DNA of 64,000 nucleotides, taken from positions 2,276,501-2,340,500 of the forward strand of contig NZ_CP067129.1 of assembly GCF_028553745.1 (NCBI RefSeq), read 5' to 3'. This stretch comes from Paracoccus seriniphilus. GTDB lineage: Bacteria; Pseudomonadota; Alphaproteobacteria; Rhodobacterales; Rhodobacteraceae. The notes under the pieces were generated by a model. That model was not told where the DNA came from. It saw only the letters and a list, made by a program, of their open reading frames with translations, and ran no database searches. Positions 45,257 through 54,859 of this stretch are shown here, piece by piece. Made by a program: the position numbers and the translations under genes. Each line of letters starts with the position of its first letter. Within the stretch, counting starts at the first letter, position 1.

Positions 45257-46852
45257 TCAGATCATCATTTCCTTGGTCGCCGTCAGTTTCAGGCTGGGGT
45301 GATCGCGTTCGATGCGATCGATATCCCATTGCAGCCGGGTCAGATAGACGACATCCCCGTCATGGTCCTGCGCCATGTGGCCCTTGTTGGCATTGGCAAA
45401 GGCATCGACATCATCCTTGGGCCCGGTCACCCATCTGGCGCTGGTGAACTGTGACCCCTCGAAGCGCACCGGGATGCCGTATTCCATCTCGATCCGGCTG
45501 GCCAGCACCTCGAACTGCAGGGCACCGACCACCCCGACGATAAAGCCCGAACCGATCAACGGCTTGAAGACCTTGGCCGCGCCTTCTTCGGCAAATTGCA
45601 TCAGCGCCTTTTCCAGATGCTTGGCCTTCATCGGGTCCGTGGCACGCACGGATTGCAGCAATTCCGGCGCAAACGACGGAATGCCGGTAAAGCGCAGCGC
45701 CTCACCCTCGGTCAGCGCATCACCGATACGAAGCTGTCCGTGGTTGGGGATGCCGATGATGTCGCCAGCCCAGGCCTCTTCGGCCAGTTCCCGGTCCGCG
45801 GCAAGGAACAGCACGGGATTGCTGACCGCCATGGGCTTTTTCGTCCGCACATGCGTCAGCTTCATCCCGCGCGCGAAATGACCGCTGGCCAGACGCATGA
45901 AGGCAACCCTGTCGCGGTGCTTGGGGTCCATGTTGGCCTGAACCTTGAAGACGAAACCCGTCACCGGCTTTTCTTCGGGCGCGATTTCACGGCTGGCGGT
46001 GTTCTGCGGCTGCGGCGGTGGGCCATAGTTGCGGATTCCGTTCATCAGTTCGCGCACGCCAAAGCTGTTGATCGCGCTGCCGAACCAGATCGGGGTCAGG
46101 TGACCTTCAAGGAAGGACTGGCGGTCGAAGGTCGGCAACAGTTCGCGCGCCATCTCGACTTCTTCGCAAAGCTTCTCCAGCAGATGCTCGGGCACATGTT
46201 CAGCCAGCTTTGGATCATCCAGACCTTCGATCTGGATCGACTCGGCCACCTTGTTGCGGTCTGCGCGATCCATCAGTTCCAGCCGGTCGTTCAGCATGTC
46301 ATAGCAGCCGATGAAATCACGACCGACCCCGATGGGCCAGCTGGCCGGCGCCACGTCGATGGCCAGGTTCTCCTGAATTTCATCGATGATCTCGAAAGTT
46401 TCGCGGCTTTCCCGATCCATCTTGTTACAGAAGGTCAGGATGGGCAAATCCCGCAGGCGGCAAACCTCGAACAGCTTGCGCGTCTGGCTTTCCACCCCCT
46501 TGGCACCGTCAATCACCATGATGGCGGCATCCACTGCGGTCAGCGTGCGATAGGTGTCTTCGGAAAAATCGCTGTGGCCCGGCGTATCGACCAGATTGAA
46601 GCGATGCCCGTCATAGTCAAAGGACATGGCCGAAGCCGAGACCGAGATCCCGCGATCCTGCTCCATCTTCATGAAGTCCGATCGCGTGCGGCGTGCCTCG
46701 CCCTTGGCCCTCACCTGTCCGGCCATCTGGATCGCCCCGCCATACAGCAGGAATTTTTCGGTCAGTGTCGTCTTGCCGGCATCGGGATGCGAAATGATCG
46801 CAAAGGTCCGGCGGCGGGCGATTTCGGGCGGAAGATCAGGACGGTTGCTCAT
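45257..46852 (-). CDS. prfC: Peptide chain release factor 3
   Basis: RF3 is the GTPase that removes RF1/RF2 from the ribosome after termination. The 531-residue protein has G1 SHPDAGKTTLTE, switch DRGISVSASAM, G3 DTPGHSDF, G4 CNKMDRE, and a C-terminal RF3 domain (GALQFEVLASRIEMEYG). It is full length and stands alone, divergent from the large unknown gene across an AT-rich 265-bp region. Confidence 0.97.
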   Translation of the reverse strand: MSNRPDLPPEIARRRTFAIISHPDAGKTTLTEKFLLYGGAIQMAGQVRAKGEARRTRSDFMKMEQDRGISVSASAMSFDYDGHRFNLVDTPGHSDFSEDTYRTLTAVDAAIMVIDGAKGVESQTRKLFEVCRLRDLPILTFCNKMDRESRETFEIIDEIQENLAIDVAPASWPIGVGRDFIGCYDMLNDRLELMDRADRNKVAESIQIEGLDDPKLAEHVPEHLLEKLCEEVEMARELLPTFDRQSFLEGHLTPIWFGSAINSFGVRELMNGIRNYGPPPQPQNTASREIAPEEKPVTGFVFKVQANMDPKHRDRVAFMRLASGHFARGMKLTHVRTKKPMAVSNPVLFLAADRELAEEAWAGDIIGIPNHGQLRIGDALTEGEALRFTGIPSFAPELLQSVRATDPMKAKHLEKALMQFAEEGAAKVFKPLIGSGFIVGVVGALQFEVLASRIEMEYGIPVRFEGSQFTSARWVTGPKDDVDAFANANKGHMAQDHDGDVVYLTRLQWDIDRIERDHPSLKLTATKEMMI

Positions 46853-47117
46853 TGCCGCGATGTAGCGCGACGGCGCTGCTTGCGCAATTGCCCAACCGTC
46901 CCCAGATGTCGGGTTGCAGGTCGTGAAGGCCGATATTAAAACTGCACAAATATTAAAAATCTATCGACAAACTAAAATTGGGAATATTTTTCCACCGCTT
47001 ACAGTTGATTTCCCCGGAAAAGACGCGATTATCGAAATTACAGTTTAATCACGGCGAGGCAGAACTTCCCCCACTATCTCCGTTGTGCCCCAGCGCCCCC
47101 AAAATGAACGAGTATTG

Positions 47118-48572
47118 ATGCCATATGACGCCTCTTATGAACAACTGATGCGCTTGCTGGCAACGCGGGGGCTGGAATGGTTGCGCAAACAGGTTCTTGA
47201 ACTCCCGGATCCCTTGCCCGCGGACCATCCGGCTGTCCCCCATTTGTCCTTTATCGCGCGGATCGCCCCAGTCCTTTCTGGTCTGCGCGGCCATGTTTCG
47301 CCTCTTGAGGACATCGTTTCGCGGCGCCTCTCGCGCGATATCGTGCGGCATGCTGCAAAGCGCTATCTGGCAGGCAATTTCAATTACACAACTATTGGTT
47401 GTATTATCGGTGGGCGGATTATTGCCGGTGACGAGCCAGTATGGCAATTGGCAGTCCACGCTATTGCCAGCGATCGCGGAGTTGCGCCGGTCGACCGCCT
47501 GGCAGCAGGGGCCGAGGCAAGTGGCGATCTTTTGAAGGAAATAGAGATCGATTTATGCCGGCCAGTTCCGACAGAAATCCTGACCGAAAGTATAGTCGAT
47601 CGCTTCGCTTTTCAGATCATGCAGGTTTATCAGTTTGGCGCCTCGCGACCAAAGTTCTCACACCCTCGTGTTTACGGAGAACTTTTTTCCAAGCTCACCC
47701 AATTCAAGGAATGGGCGACACGAAACTCGCGGCTGAGCGCCATGTGCCAGATCGCCTATTGCTTGCGGCTCATCGACCCGGATCACGATATTTCCGACCT
47801 GCTGGCCGATGTCATTGCCCATCAGCGTCCGGATGGATCCTTCCCGCGCAAGGCGGGATATTCGACACGGGATCAAGGTCTTGAAGCGGGCACATGGCCC
47901 ACCCTCATGGCGTTGACGGTGCTGAATTTCACGGCCTGGCGCAAGTGGCGCGGGCCGCGTCCAGATCTTTCCGCCATTCGGCCCTTCACGACCAGCCGGG
48001 CCAGCTATGCGGCGGCTATTGCAGGATATGGCAAGGCATGGGCGAACAAGGCCAACAGCGGCCTGAGATTGAAGCTGGCCTGCGGGTTGAGCCGTGCAAC
48101 CGGAGAAAACTGGTTTGCGCAACTGGGCTTGCGTGGATTCACCCCGAATCGCCGCCAGGTGCTGTCCCTGGCGGGCGAACTTTACGGCGACATCTATGCG
48201 GCGCGTGACGCGCGCCATACACTGAACCTTGCCCGAAACTGGCCCTCGGAAATGGAAACAGGCGAGTATGCGGACATGCTGCGTTGGCTGCGCGGGGCTC
48301 CGGTCGAGTTGTCCTATCAACTCAACTCGCCCCAACAACCTTCGGAGGAGCCTGTCGATTTCGATGTTCAATGTCGCAATCTGGCCGCAATCGCACAAGA
48401 ACCACCAGATTCGGCCCTGAAAACCGAAGGGCTTCGTCAGGCGTGGCAGGCGCTGATGTTGCTGGAACAGGACGGCGACCCCGAACCGGACGATGCCGTG
48501 CTGCACTTGGAACGGCTCAATCGTCTGGTGCAGATTTTCGAATCCGCACCGCTTCTGTCTGCCGCAGCCTGA
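47118..48572 (+). CDS. Large protein of unknown function (DUF6902-like?)
   Basis: A 484-residue soluble protein I cannot assign with certainty; it resembles proteins of Rhodobacteraceae carrying only a domain-of-unknown-function label (perhaps DUF6902). There is no signal peptide or membrane segment. The central block RPDGSFPRKAGYSTRDQG then TWPTLMALTVLNF recalls repeats of prenyltransferase-like alpha/alpha toroids, which bind isoprenoids or proteins. The ATG at 47118 has only GAG as a ribosome site, and the 200 bases before it are unusually AT-rich. It may be a transferred gene or one with special regulation. Confidence 0.75.
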   Translation: MPYDASYEQLMRLLATRGLEWLRKQVLELPDPLPADHPAVPHLSFIARIAPVLSGLRGHVSPLEDIVSRRLSRDIVRHAAKRYLAGNFNYTTIGCIIGGRIIAGDEPVWQLAVHAIASDRGVAPVDRLAAGAEASGDLLKEIEIDLCRPVPTEILTESIVDRFAFQIMQVYQFGASRPKFSHPRVYGELFSKLTQFKEWATRNSRLSAMCQIAYCLRLIDPDHDISDLLADVIAHQRPDGSFPRKAGYSTRDQGLEAGTWPTLMALTVLNFTAWRKWRGPRPDLSAIRPFTTSRASYAAAIAGYGKAWANKANSGLRLKLACGLSRATGENWFAQLGLRGFTPNRRQVLSLAGELYGDIYAARDARHTLNLARNWPSEMETGEYADMLRWLRGAPVELSYQLNSPQQPSEEPVDFDVQCRNLAAIAQEPPDSALKTEGLRQAWQALMLLEQDGDPEPDDAVLHLERLNRLVQIFESAPLLSAAA

Positions 48573-48592
48573 TCCCCTTCCGGCGGAGACCG

Positions 48593-50263
48593 TCAGAACA
48601 GGCCTTCGACCTGCCCCTTGCCATCCAGCCCGATGTTTTCCGCTGCTGGAGTTCGGGGCAGCCCCGGCATGGTCATGATGTCCCCGCAAATGGCGACAAC
48701 AAAGCCCGCACCGGCATTCAGCCGCACCTCGCGAACCGGCACGACATGATCTTCAGGCGCACCCAGCCGCGCGGGATCGGTGGAAAAGGAATACTGGGTC
48801 TTGGCGATGCAGACCGGCATGTGACCGTGACCTGCTCTCTCCCATGCCTCCAGTTGTGCCTGAACGCCCGGGGCCGGTTCCACGCCAGAGGCGCGATAGA
48901 TCCGTCGACAAATCGTTTCGATCTTGTCCCATAGCGGGATCTCGTCGCCATAAAGCGTCTGAAAGCCGGTCTCGCCTCGCTCGACCAGATTCACCACCTC
49001 GCGCGCCAGATCGGTGGCCCCTGCCCCGCCCTCGGCCCAGTGGCGCGCGACAATCATCTTGACGCCCTGCATCGCGCAGAAACGCGAAACTTCCGACAGT
49101 TCGGACTCCTGATCGGCATCAAAATGGTTCAGCGCCACCACCACCGGCAGTCCGAAGGCGCGCAGGTTTTCGATATGCCGGCCCAGATTGGCGCAGCCCC
49201 GCCTGACGGACGCCGCATCTTCCTGTGCCAGATCGGCTTTGGCGACACCGCCGTTCATCTTCAGCGCCCGGATTGTGGCTACCAGAACAACGGCCGAGGG
49301 TGTCAAACCAGCCAGGCGGCATTTGATATCGAGGAATTTCTCGGCCCCCAGATCCGCGCCGAAGCCCGCTTCGGTCACCACATAGTCCGACATCGCCAGT
49401 GCCGTGCGCGTCGCGATGACGCTGTTGCAGCCATGCGCGATATTCGCAAAGGGCCCGCCGTGCACCAGCGCCGGATTGTTTTCAAGCGTCTGCACCAGAT
49501 TGGGCTGCAAGGCATCCTTCAGCAGCACCGTCATGGCACCATCGGCCTGCAAATCGGCGGCAGTCACAGGCCGGCGTTCCATGTCATAGCCAATCACGAT
49601 CCGCCCCAACCTGTCTTGCAGATCGCCCAGATCGCGCGAAAGGCACAGGATCGCCATCACTTCCGAGGCCACGGTGATGTCGAATCCGGTTTGACGCGGG
49701 AAACCGTTCGTGCTGCCCCCCAGCCCGACAACCATGTCGCGCAGGGCGCGGTCATTCATGTCCATGACGCGGCGCCAGCTGATGCGGCGTGTATCGATCC
49801 CAAGCTGGTTGCCCCAATAGATGTGGTTGTCGATCATCGCCGCCAGAAGGTTATGGGCCGAGGTGATCGCATGGAAATCGCCGGTGAAATGAAGATTCAT
49901 TTCCTCCATCGGCACGATCTGCGCCCGCCCGCCACCGGCGGCACCACCTTTCATGCCGAAATTCGGGCCAAGACTTGCTTCACGGATACAGATCGTGGCG
50001 CGCTTGCCGATCCTGTTCAGCGCATCGCCCAATCCGACCGTGGTCGTGGTCTTGCCCTCTCCTGCAGGAGTCGGACTGATGGCAGTCACAAGGATCAGAT
50101 GGCCCGAAGGCTGCTGTCCGACGCGCGTCACGGCCGCATGCGATATCTTGGCCTTGTCATGCCCGTAGGGCAGAATATCTTCGCCTGACAGGCCCAGCCC
50201 CTCGGCGACTTCAAGAATGGGCTTCTTCCGTGCCTGACGGGCAATCTGGATATCGGAGGTCAT
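48593..50263 (-). CDS. fhs: Formate-tetrahydrofolate ligase
   Basis: Fhs makes 10-formyl-tetrahydrofolate from formate, ATP and tetrahydrofolate. The 556-residue protein has P-loop [15 protein letters not shown] near residue 65, [16 protein letters not shown], and a C-terminal [20 protein letters not shown]. The start at 50263 is chosen because GAAGG lies five bases before it; an ATG at 50296 would add 11 residues. It follows the stress-protein gene by 55 bp on the same strand. No riboswitch was seen before it. Confidence 0.96.
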   Translation of the reverse strand: MTSDIQIARQARKKPILEVAEGLGLSGEDILPYGHDKAKISHAAVTRVGQQPSGHLILVTAISPTPAGEGKTTTTVGLGDALNRIGKRATICIREASLGPNFGMKGGAAGGGRAQIVPMEEMNLHFTGDFHAITSAHNLLAAMIDNHIYWGNQLGIDTRRISWRRVMDMNDRALRDMVVGLGGSTNGFPRQTGFDITVASEVMAILCLSRDLGDLQDRLGRIVIGYDMERRPVTAADLQADGAMTVLLKDALQPNLVQTLENNPALVHGGPFANIAHGCNSVIATRTALAMSDYVVTEAGFGADLGAEKFLDIKCRLAGLTPSAVVLVATIRALKMNGGVAKADLAQEDAASVRRGCANLGRHIENLRAFGLPVVVALNHFDADQESELSEVSRFCAMQGVKMIVARHWAEGGAGATDLAREVVNLVERGETGFQTLYGDEIPLWDKIETICRRIYRASGVEPAPGVQAQLEAWERAGHGHMPVCIAKTQYSFSTDPARLGAPEDHVVPVREVRLNAGAGFVVAICGDIMTMPGLPRTPAAENIGLDGKGQVEGLF

Positions 50264-50318
50264 GCGGCCTTCGTCAAATGGGCGCGGTGAGGCCATGGCA
50301 GCACCGCGCGAAGTTTCT

Positions 50319-50744
50319 TTACCGCACGATCATGACTGATACCGGCGAATGCCGCGCGACCGAATGGGCGTGACTGCTGACCAGCAGGCTGCGCAGTTCG
50401 TCCGGCTTGTGGCTGGCCATGACGATGGCGTCCACCCCCAGATCGGCAGCCTGCTTGAGGATCGTTTCAGAGACATGGCCATGTCCGACGTGGATCTCGA
50501 CCCTGGCATCAGCCGGAAACTCGCGGTCTACGAAAACCGCAAGAGCCTCTTTCATGTCCTGCAACGCCTTGACCTCGAACCCCTTGGGCAGGAATGTCGC
50601 GACAAGCGAGCTGCCGATATCGGGCACGATCCCCAGCAGATGCAAGGTGCCGCCCGGTTTCAGCAGATCACGCGCCTGAGGCAGCGCCTTGTTCCAGCTT
50701 TCTTCATGTTGCAGGTCGATGGGTAGCAGAACACTGTCAAGCAT
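50319..50744 (-). CDS. Universal stress protein (UspA family)
   Basis: A 141-residue USP with the nucleotide-binding pattern [11 protein letters not shown] at the start and, near the end, [34 protein letters not shown] (G-x2-G-like and S/T-V loop). Its start overlaps the last codons of the TRAP permease by 8 bp, a combination (TRAP plus USP) known from other bacteria, where the stress protein contacts or gates the transporter. Confidence 0.92.
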   Translation of the reverse strand: MLDSVLLPIDLQHEESWNKALPQARDLLKPGGTLHLLGIVPDIGSSLVATFLPKGFEVKALQDMKEALAVFVDREFPADARVEIHVGHGHVSETILKQAADLGVDAIVMASHKPDELRSLLVSSHAHSVARHSPVSVMIVR

Positions 50745-53565
50745 GGCTCAGCCCTTCCTTGGTCTTGGGAGCCGAACCCTCACCGGGTCCGGCACGCCGC
50801 CGCTGCATCCAGATGACGAACGCCAGAACCAGCATGGCGGGAATATAGATCAGATATTTTGACGGAGCGGGTGCCGGAGCACGCACCAGCAGCACCTTCT
50901 GATCCCAATCCAGACCAGCGGCCTTTGCCGGGCTGTCAAAGGCAACATTGTCAATAATGACCTCATCGCCATTCTGAATGGTATCGATCCCCAATGCCGC
51001 CAGACGATCGGCACCGGTCTCGCCCTCGGGCACCTCCAGCAGGGCCGAGAATTCGATCGGATCACCCAGCTCGTTCAGGCCGGCAATGCGCAGACGCAGC
51101 GGGGAACCCGGCTCGGAATCCTCGAGTGCCTGAGCGAATTGTGCCGGCGGCAGATCGGTATAGGGCGGATAGACCATGTCCATGAAGAACCCGGGACGGA
51201 AGATGGCAAAGGCCACACCCAGCAGAAGCACGCTTTCCCAGACCTTGTTGCGCACGATGAACCAGCCCTGTGTCGCCGCCGCGAAAAGCAGCATCGCAAG
51301 GGTGGCAGTCACGAAGACGAATATCCCGTGAATCCAGTCCACATTGATCAGCAACAAATCCGTGTTGAAGATGAACAGGAACGGCAGGGCGGCGGTGCGC
51401 AGGCTGTAGAAGAAGGCCACGACACCGGTGCGGATCGGATCACCGCCGGACACGGCGGCCGCGGCAAAGGAGGCCAGACCGACCGGGGGCGTCACATCCG
51501 CCATGATCCCGAAGTAGAAGACGAACAGATGCACGGCAATCAGCGGCACGATCAGCCCGTTCTGCTGACCCAGGGTGACGATCACAGGCGCAAGCAGGGC
51601 CGAGACAACGATATAGTTCGCCGTGGTCGGCAGCCCCATCCCCAGAATCAGCGACAGCACAGCCGTCAGCAACAGGATCGCCATCAGGTTGCCACCCGAC
51701 AGGACCTCGACCACATCGGCCAGGGCCGAGCCGACGCCCGTCTGACTGACCGCGCCGACGATGATCCCTGCGGTCGCCGTGGCGATGCCGATGCCGATCA
51801 TGTTGCGCGCGCCGGAAATCAGCCCGTCCACCAGATCATCCAGACCGGCGCGCATTGCCGCGCCAATATTGTCATTTCCGGTCCGGTCCGCGCCCCGCAA
51901 CATGACCATCAATGGCCGCTGCGTCAGCAGGATAAAGATCATGTAGGCGGTCGCCCAGAAGGCCGACAGCCCCGGCGACAGCCGATCCACCATCAGCGCC
52001 CAGACCAGCACGATCACCGGCAGCAGGAAATGCAGCCCCGAGCGGACCGTCGGTCCCGGCAGGGGCAAGGCGGTGACGGGTTCGTTCGGATCGTCCAGCT
52101 CCAGCGGCTCTTCACGCGATGCCACCCAAAGCAGACCGACATAGGCTGCGGTCAGAAGCGCAAAGACGACATAGATCGACGACGCGCCAAAGGTGGGACG
52201 TATCCAGCCCATGGTGAATTTCAGCAGGAAGGCCAGTACCCCGACCATCACGATACCGAACAGGAAACCGATCATGCGGCGCATCAGCGGTCCGGGCTCA
52301 TAAGCACGCGGCAGCCCCTGCATATTGGCCTTCATCGCCTCGAGATGGACGATATAGACCAGCGCGATATAGCTGATCGTGGCAGGCACGAAGGCATGTT
52401 TGACCACGTCGAAATAGGGGATGCCCACATATTCGACCATCAGGAAGGCGGCCGCCCCCATCACCGGCGGCATGATCTGCCCGTTGACCGAACTGGCAAC
52501 CTCTACCGCGCCCGCCTTTTCGGAACTGAAACCGACCTTCTTCATCAGCGGAATGGTAAAGGTCCCGGTCGTCACCACATTGGCAATCGAGGAGCCGGAA
52601 ATCAGCCCGGTCATGGCCGAGCTGACAACAGCCGCCTTCGCCGGTCCGCCACGCATGTGGCCCATCAGCGAGAAGGCGACCTGAATAAAGTAGTTCCCGG
52701 CCCCGGCCTTGTCCAAAAGCGCGCCGAACAGCACGAACAGAAAGACGAAACTGGTCGAAACGCCCAGGGCAATGCCGAAGACGCCCTCGGTGGTGATCCA
52801 CTGGTGATTCACCACCTCGGCCAGTGAATTGCCCTTGTGGGAAATGATGTCCGGCATGTAGGGGCCAAGGAAGGTATAGACCAGAAAGATGCTGGCGACG
52901 ATCATCAACGCCGGCCCCAGGCTGCGACGGGTGGCTTCCAGCAGCAGCATGATCCCGATGACCGAGACCACATAGTCCTGCATGATCGGCGCGCCCACGC
53001 GCGTTCCGATTGAATCATAGAAGATGTAGATATAGAGCGCCGAAGCCGCCGCGACCAGCGCCAGCCCCCATTCCCATGGCGGCACCCAGTTTTTCGGACT
53101 GCCCATCAGGATTGCGGCCACGACGACGACACCGATCAGCGGCACCCACCAGACTGGAACGCCGGTCTTGGCCCCCATCATGAACATGACGGTCATGAGA
53201 ACCGGAACCGCCACGCTCAGCCCGATCTGAAAGGGCGAACGTTCGGCGGGATAGGCCATATAGGCCAGGAACAGCGCAAAGGCGAGATGGATCGAGCGGG
53301 TCTCGGTATCGTTCAGAACCCCGAAACCGACCATGAAGGGAATCGGAGAAGCGATCCAAAGCTGGAACAGTGACCAGCACAGCGCCACGATCAGGATGAT
53401 CTTGCCGACTGCGCCCGGCGGGGTGCGTGCTCCGGTATCAGAAGATGCGACCAGTTCGTCCAGTTCGGACTGAGACAGGTTGCCATGTCCGGCCCCGCCC
53501 ATCTCGACGGCGCTGGCTTCAAACTGATCCTTGCCGCTCTGGTGCTTCTTGTCTTCTTCACTCAT
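50737..53565 (-). CDS. Fused TRAP transporter permease (TAXI type)
   Basis: A 942-residue inner-membrane protein that joins the small (4-segment) and large (12-segment) TRAP permease parts in one chain. Large-domain landmarks are SSAMTGLISGSSIANVVTTGTFTIPLMKK, GQIMPPVMGAAAFLMVEY and LGMGLPTTANYIV. The C terminus has a DUF3394-type extension including a PDZ-like stretch (GDEVIIDNVAFDSPAKAAGL) and a last membrane segment. GGGGTGA lies before the ATG at 53565. With the binding protein upstream it imports a dicarboxylate-, glutamate- or other acid-type ligand using a sodium gradient. Confidence 0.94.
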   Translation of the reverse strand: MSEEDKKHQSGKDQFEASAVEMGGAGHGNLSQSELDELVASSDTGARTPPGAVGKIILIVALCWSLFQLWIASPIPFMVGFGVLNDTETRSIHLAFALFLAYMAYPAERSPFQIGLSVAVPVLMTVMFMMGAKTGVPVWWVPLIGVVVVAAILMGSPKNWVPPWEWGLALVAAASALYIYIFYDSIGTRVGAPIMQDYVVSVIGIMLLLEATRRSLGPALMIVASIFLVYTFLGPYMPDIISHKGNSLAEVVNHQWITTEGVFGIALGVSTSFVFLFVLFGALLDKAGAGNYFIQVAFSLMGHMRGGPAKAAVVSSAMTGLISGSSIANVVTTGTFTIPLMKKVGFSSEKAGAVEVASSVNGQIMPPVMGAAAFLMVEYVGIPYFDVVKHAFVPATISYIALVYIVHLEAMKANMQGLPRAYEPGPLMRRMIGFLFGIVMVGVLAFLLKFTMGWIRPTFGASSIYVVFALLTAAYVGLLWVASREEPLELDDPNEPVTALPLPGPTVRSGLHFLLPVIVLVWALMVDRLSPGLSAFWATAYMIFILLTQRPLMVMLRGADRTGNDNIGAAMRAGLDDLVDGLISGARNMIGIGIATATAGIIVGAVSQTGVGSALADVVEVLSGGNLMAILLLTAVLSLILGMGLPTTANYIVVSALLAPVIVTLGQQNGLIVPLIAVHLFVFYFGIMADVTPPVGLASFAAAAVSGGDPIRTGVVAFFYSLRTAALPFLFIFNTDLLLINVDWIHGIFVFVTATLAMLLFAAATQGWFIVRNKVWESVLLLGVAFAIFRPGFFMDMVYPPYTDLPPAQFAQALEDSEPGSPLRLRIAGLNELGDPIEFSALLEVPEGETGADRLAALGIDTIQNGDEVIIDNVAFDSPAKAAGLDWDQKVLLVRAPAPAPSKYLIYIPAMLVLAFVIWMQRRRAGPGEGSAPKTKEGLSHA

Positions 53566-53614
53566 CACGTCACCCCCCATGAATGGGCATTATCTTTGTT
53601 GCTCTACGGGTGAA

Positions 53615-53635
53615 GGGCGGCCCTGCGGACCGCCC
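53615..53635 (-). terminator. Hairpin between TAXI binding protein and permease genes
   Basis: GGGCGG/CCGCCC around a short inner stem, without a T-run. It probably stabilises the binding-protein mRNA, as in the ABC operon at 17.3 kb; that role is inferred. Confidence 0.45.
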
Positions 53636-53650
53636 CCATGACCGACCGGA

Positions 53651-54622
53651 TTATTCGATCCAGCCTTGTTCCTTGTAGTATTTCGCGGCGCCGGGATGCA
53701 GCGGCGCGCTGTTGCCCTCGGTCACCATCGACTGGGGATCAAGATTGGCAAAGGCCGGGTGCAGACCCTTGAAGCGGTCGAAATTGTCGAACACGGTCTT
53801 CACGACCTGATAGACGGTGTCCTCATCCACATCCGCCGATGTCACGAAGGTTGCCTTCACGCCGAAAGTTTCGACATCCTCGTCATTGCCGGAATACATG
53901 CCACCGGGAATGGTCGCCTTGGCGTAATAGGGATTGTCGTCAACCAGCTTGTCGATGGCTTCGCCGGTGACGGGGACCAGCCGGGCATCGACCGTCGAGG
54001 TCGCTTCCTGGATCGAACCGTTCGGGTGACCGACGGTATAGATGATCGCATCAACCTTGTTGTCGCCCAATGCCGCGGACTGTTCCGCCGGCTTCAACTC
54101 GGAGGCCAGCGAGAAGTCGTCCATGGTCCAGCCCAGAGCGTCCAGAACGACCTCCATCGTGCCGCGCTGACCCGAACCGGGGTTTCCGACATTGACGCGC
54201 TTGCCCTTGAGATCCTCGAAGCTGCTGATTCCGGCGTCGGCCCGCGCAACCACGGTAAAGGGCTCGGGATGCACCGAGAATACCGCGCGCAGGTCTTCGA
54301 AATGCTTGTCGCCCTCGAATTCCGGCACATCGCCTTCATAGGCATGATACTGCCAGTCCGACTGGGCAACGCCCATCGTCATGTCACCTGCCTGAATGGC
54401 GTTGATATTGGCGATCGATCCGCCGGTCGACGGAGCGGTGCACTTGATTCCCGTTTCCGAAGTCTTGCGGTTGACCAGGCTGCAGATCGACTGACCGACA
54501 ACATAATAAACGCCGGTCTGGCCGCCCGTTCCGATGGTAATGAAGCGTTCTTCCTGCGCGGCGGCGGCGGTGGCCCCAAGGGCAAAGGCCGTCGTCAGCA
54601 GGATCGGTTTGAGCTTACTCAT
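53651..54622 (-). CDS. TAXI-family TRAP substrate-binding protein
   Basis: The 323-residue periplasmic protein starts with a signal peptide (MSKLKPILLTTAFALGATAAAAQ). The mature part has the TAXI pattern ITIGTGGQTGVYYVVGQSIC, TGGSIANINAIQAGDMTMGVAQSD and KRVNVGNPGSGQRGTMEVVLDALG, and ends HPGAAKYYKEQGW. GGAGAA lies before the ATG at 54622. It feeds the fused permease downstream. The ligand is unknown; glutamate or other acids are typical. Confidence 0.94.
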   Translation of the reverse strand: MSKLKPILLTTAFALGATAAAAQEERFITIGTGGQTGVYYVVGQSICSLVNRKTSETGIKCTAPSTGGSIANINAIQAGDMTMGVAQSDWQYHAYEGDVPEFEGDKHFEDLRAVFSVHPEPFTVVARADAGISSFEDLKGKRVNVGNPGSGQRGTMEVVLDALGWTMDDFSLASELKPAEQSAALGDNKVDAIIYTVGHPNGSIQEATSTVDARLVPVTGEAIDKLVDDNPYYAKATIPGGMYSGNDEDVETFGVKATFVTSADVDEDTVYQVVKTVFDNFDRFKGLHPAFANLDPQSMVTEGNSAPLHPGAAKYYKEQGWIE

Positions 54623-54859
54623 GCAGGTTTCTCCCATGTCATTCACGAATTGATATTCAGGAATTGGCATCACAATTTTTCCCGCAGCTCATGCGCGGGT
54701 TATACCTCACGGTAACGCGATAGCCTTGTTTGGCAATCCCTAAACCAATCAATTCGTAATGTTGCCTATATGTCAGAGGTTTAGGAACAATCAACCTGCG
54801 CCGACGCAATCCCGTGCAACGCAGGTGACTGGCGGGATTCGCCGGTTCAACCCAGAGGA

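Noticed and set aside
47100..47118. Upstream start at 47085 for the large unknown protein
   Set aside because: The first 11 residues are Pro/Gln/Arg-rich with no ribosome site; 47118 is at least as good.
48593..50296. Search for a folate riboswitch before fhs
   Set aside because: Only 55 bp separate it from the stress-protein gene and no conserved fold is present.
51139..52827. 562-residue open frame opposite the TRAP permease
   Set aside because: It is rich in Gln, His and Arg without any domain, and the real permease covers the same bases on the other strand.
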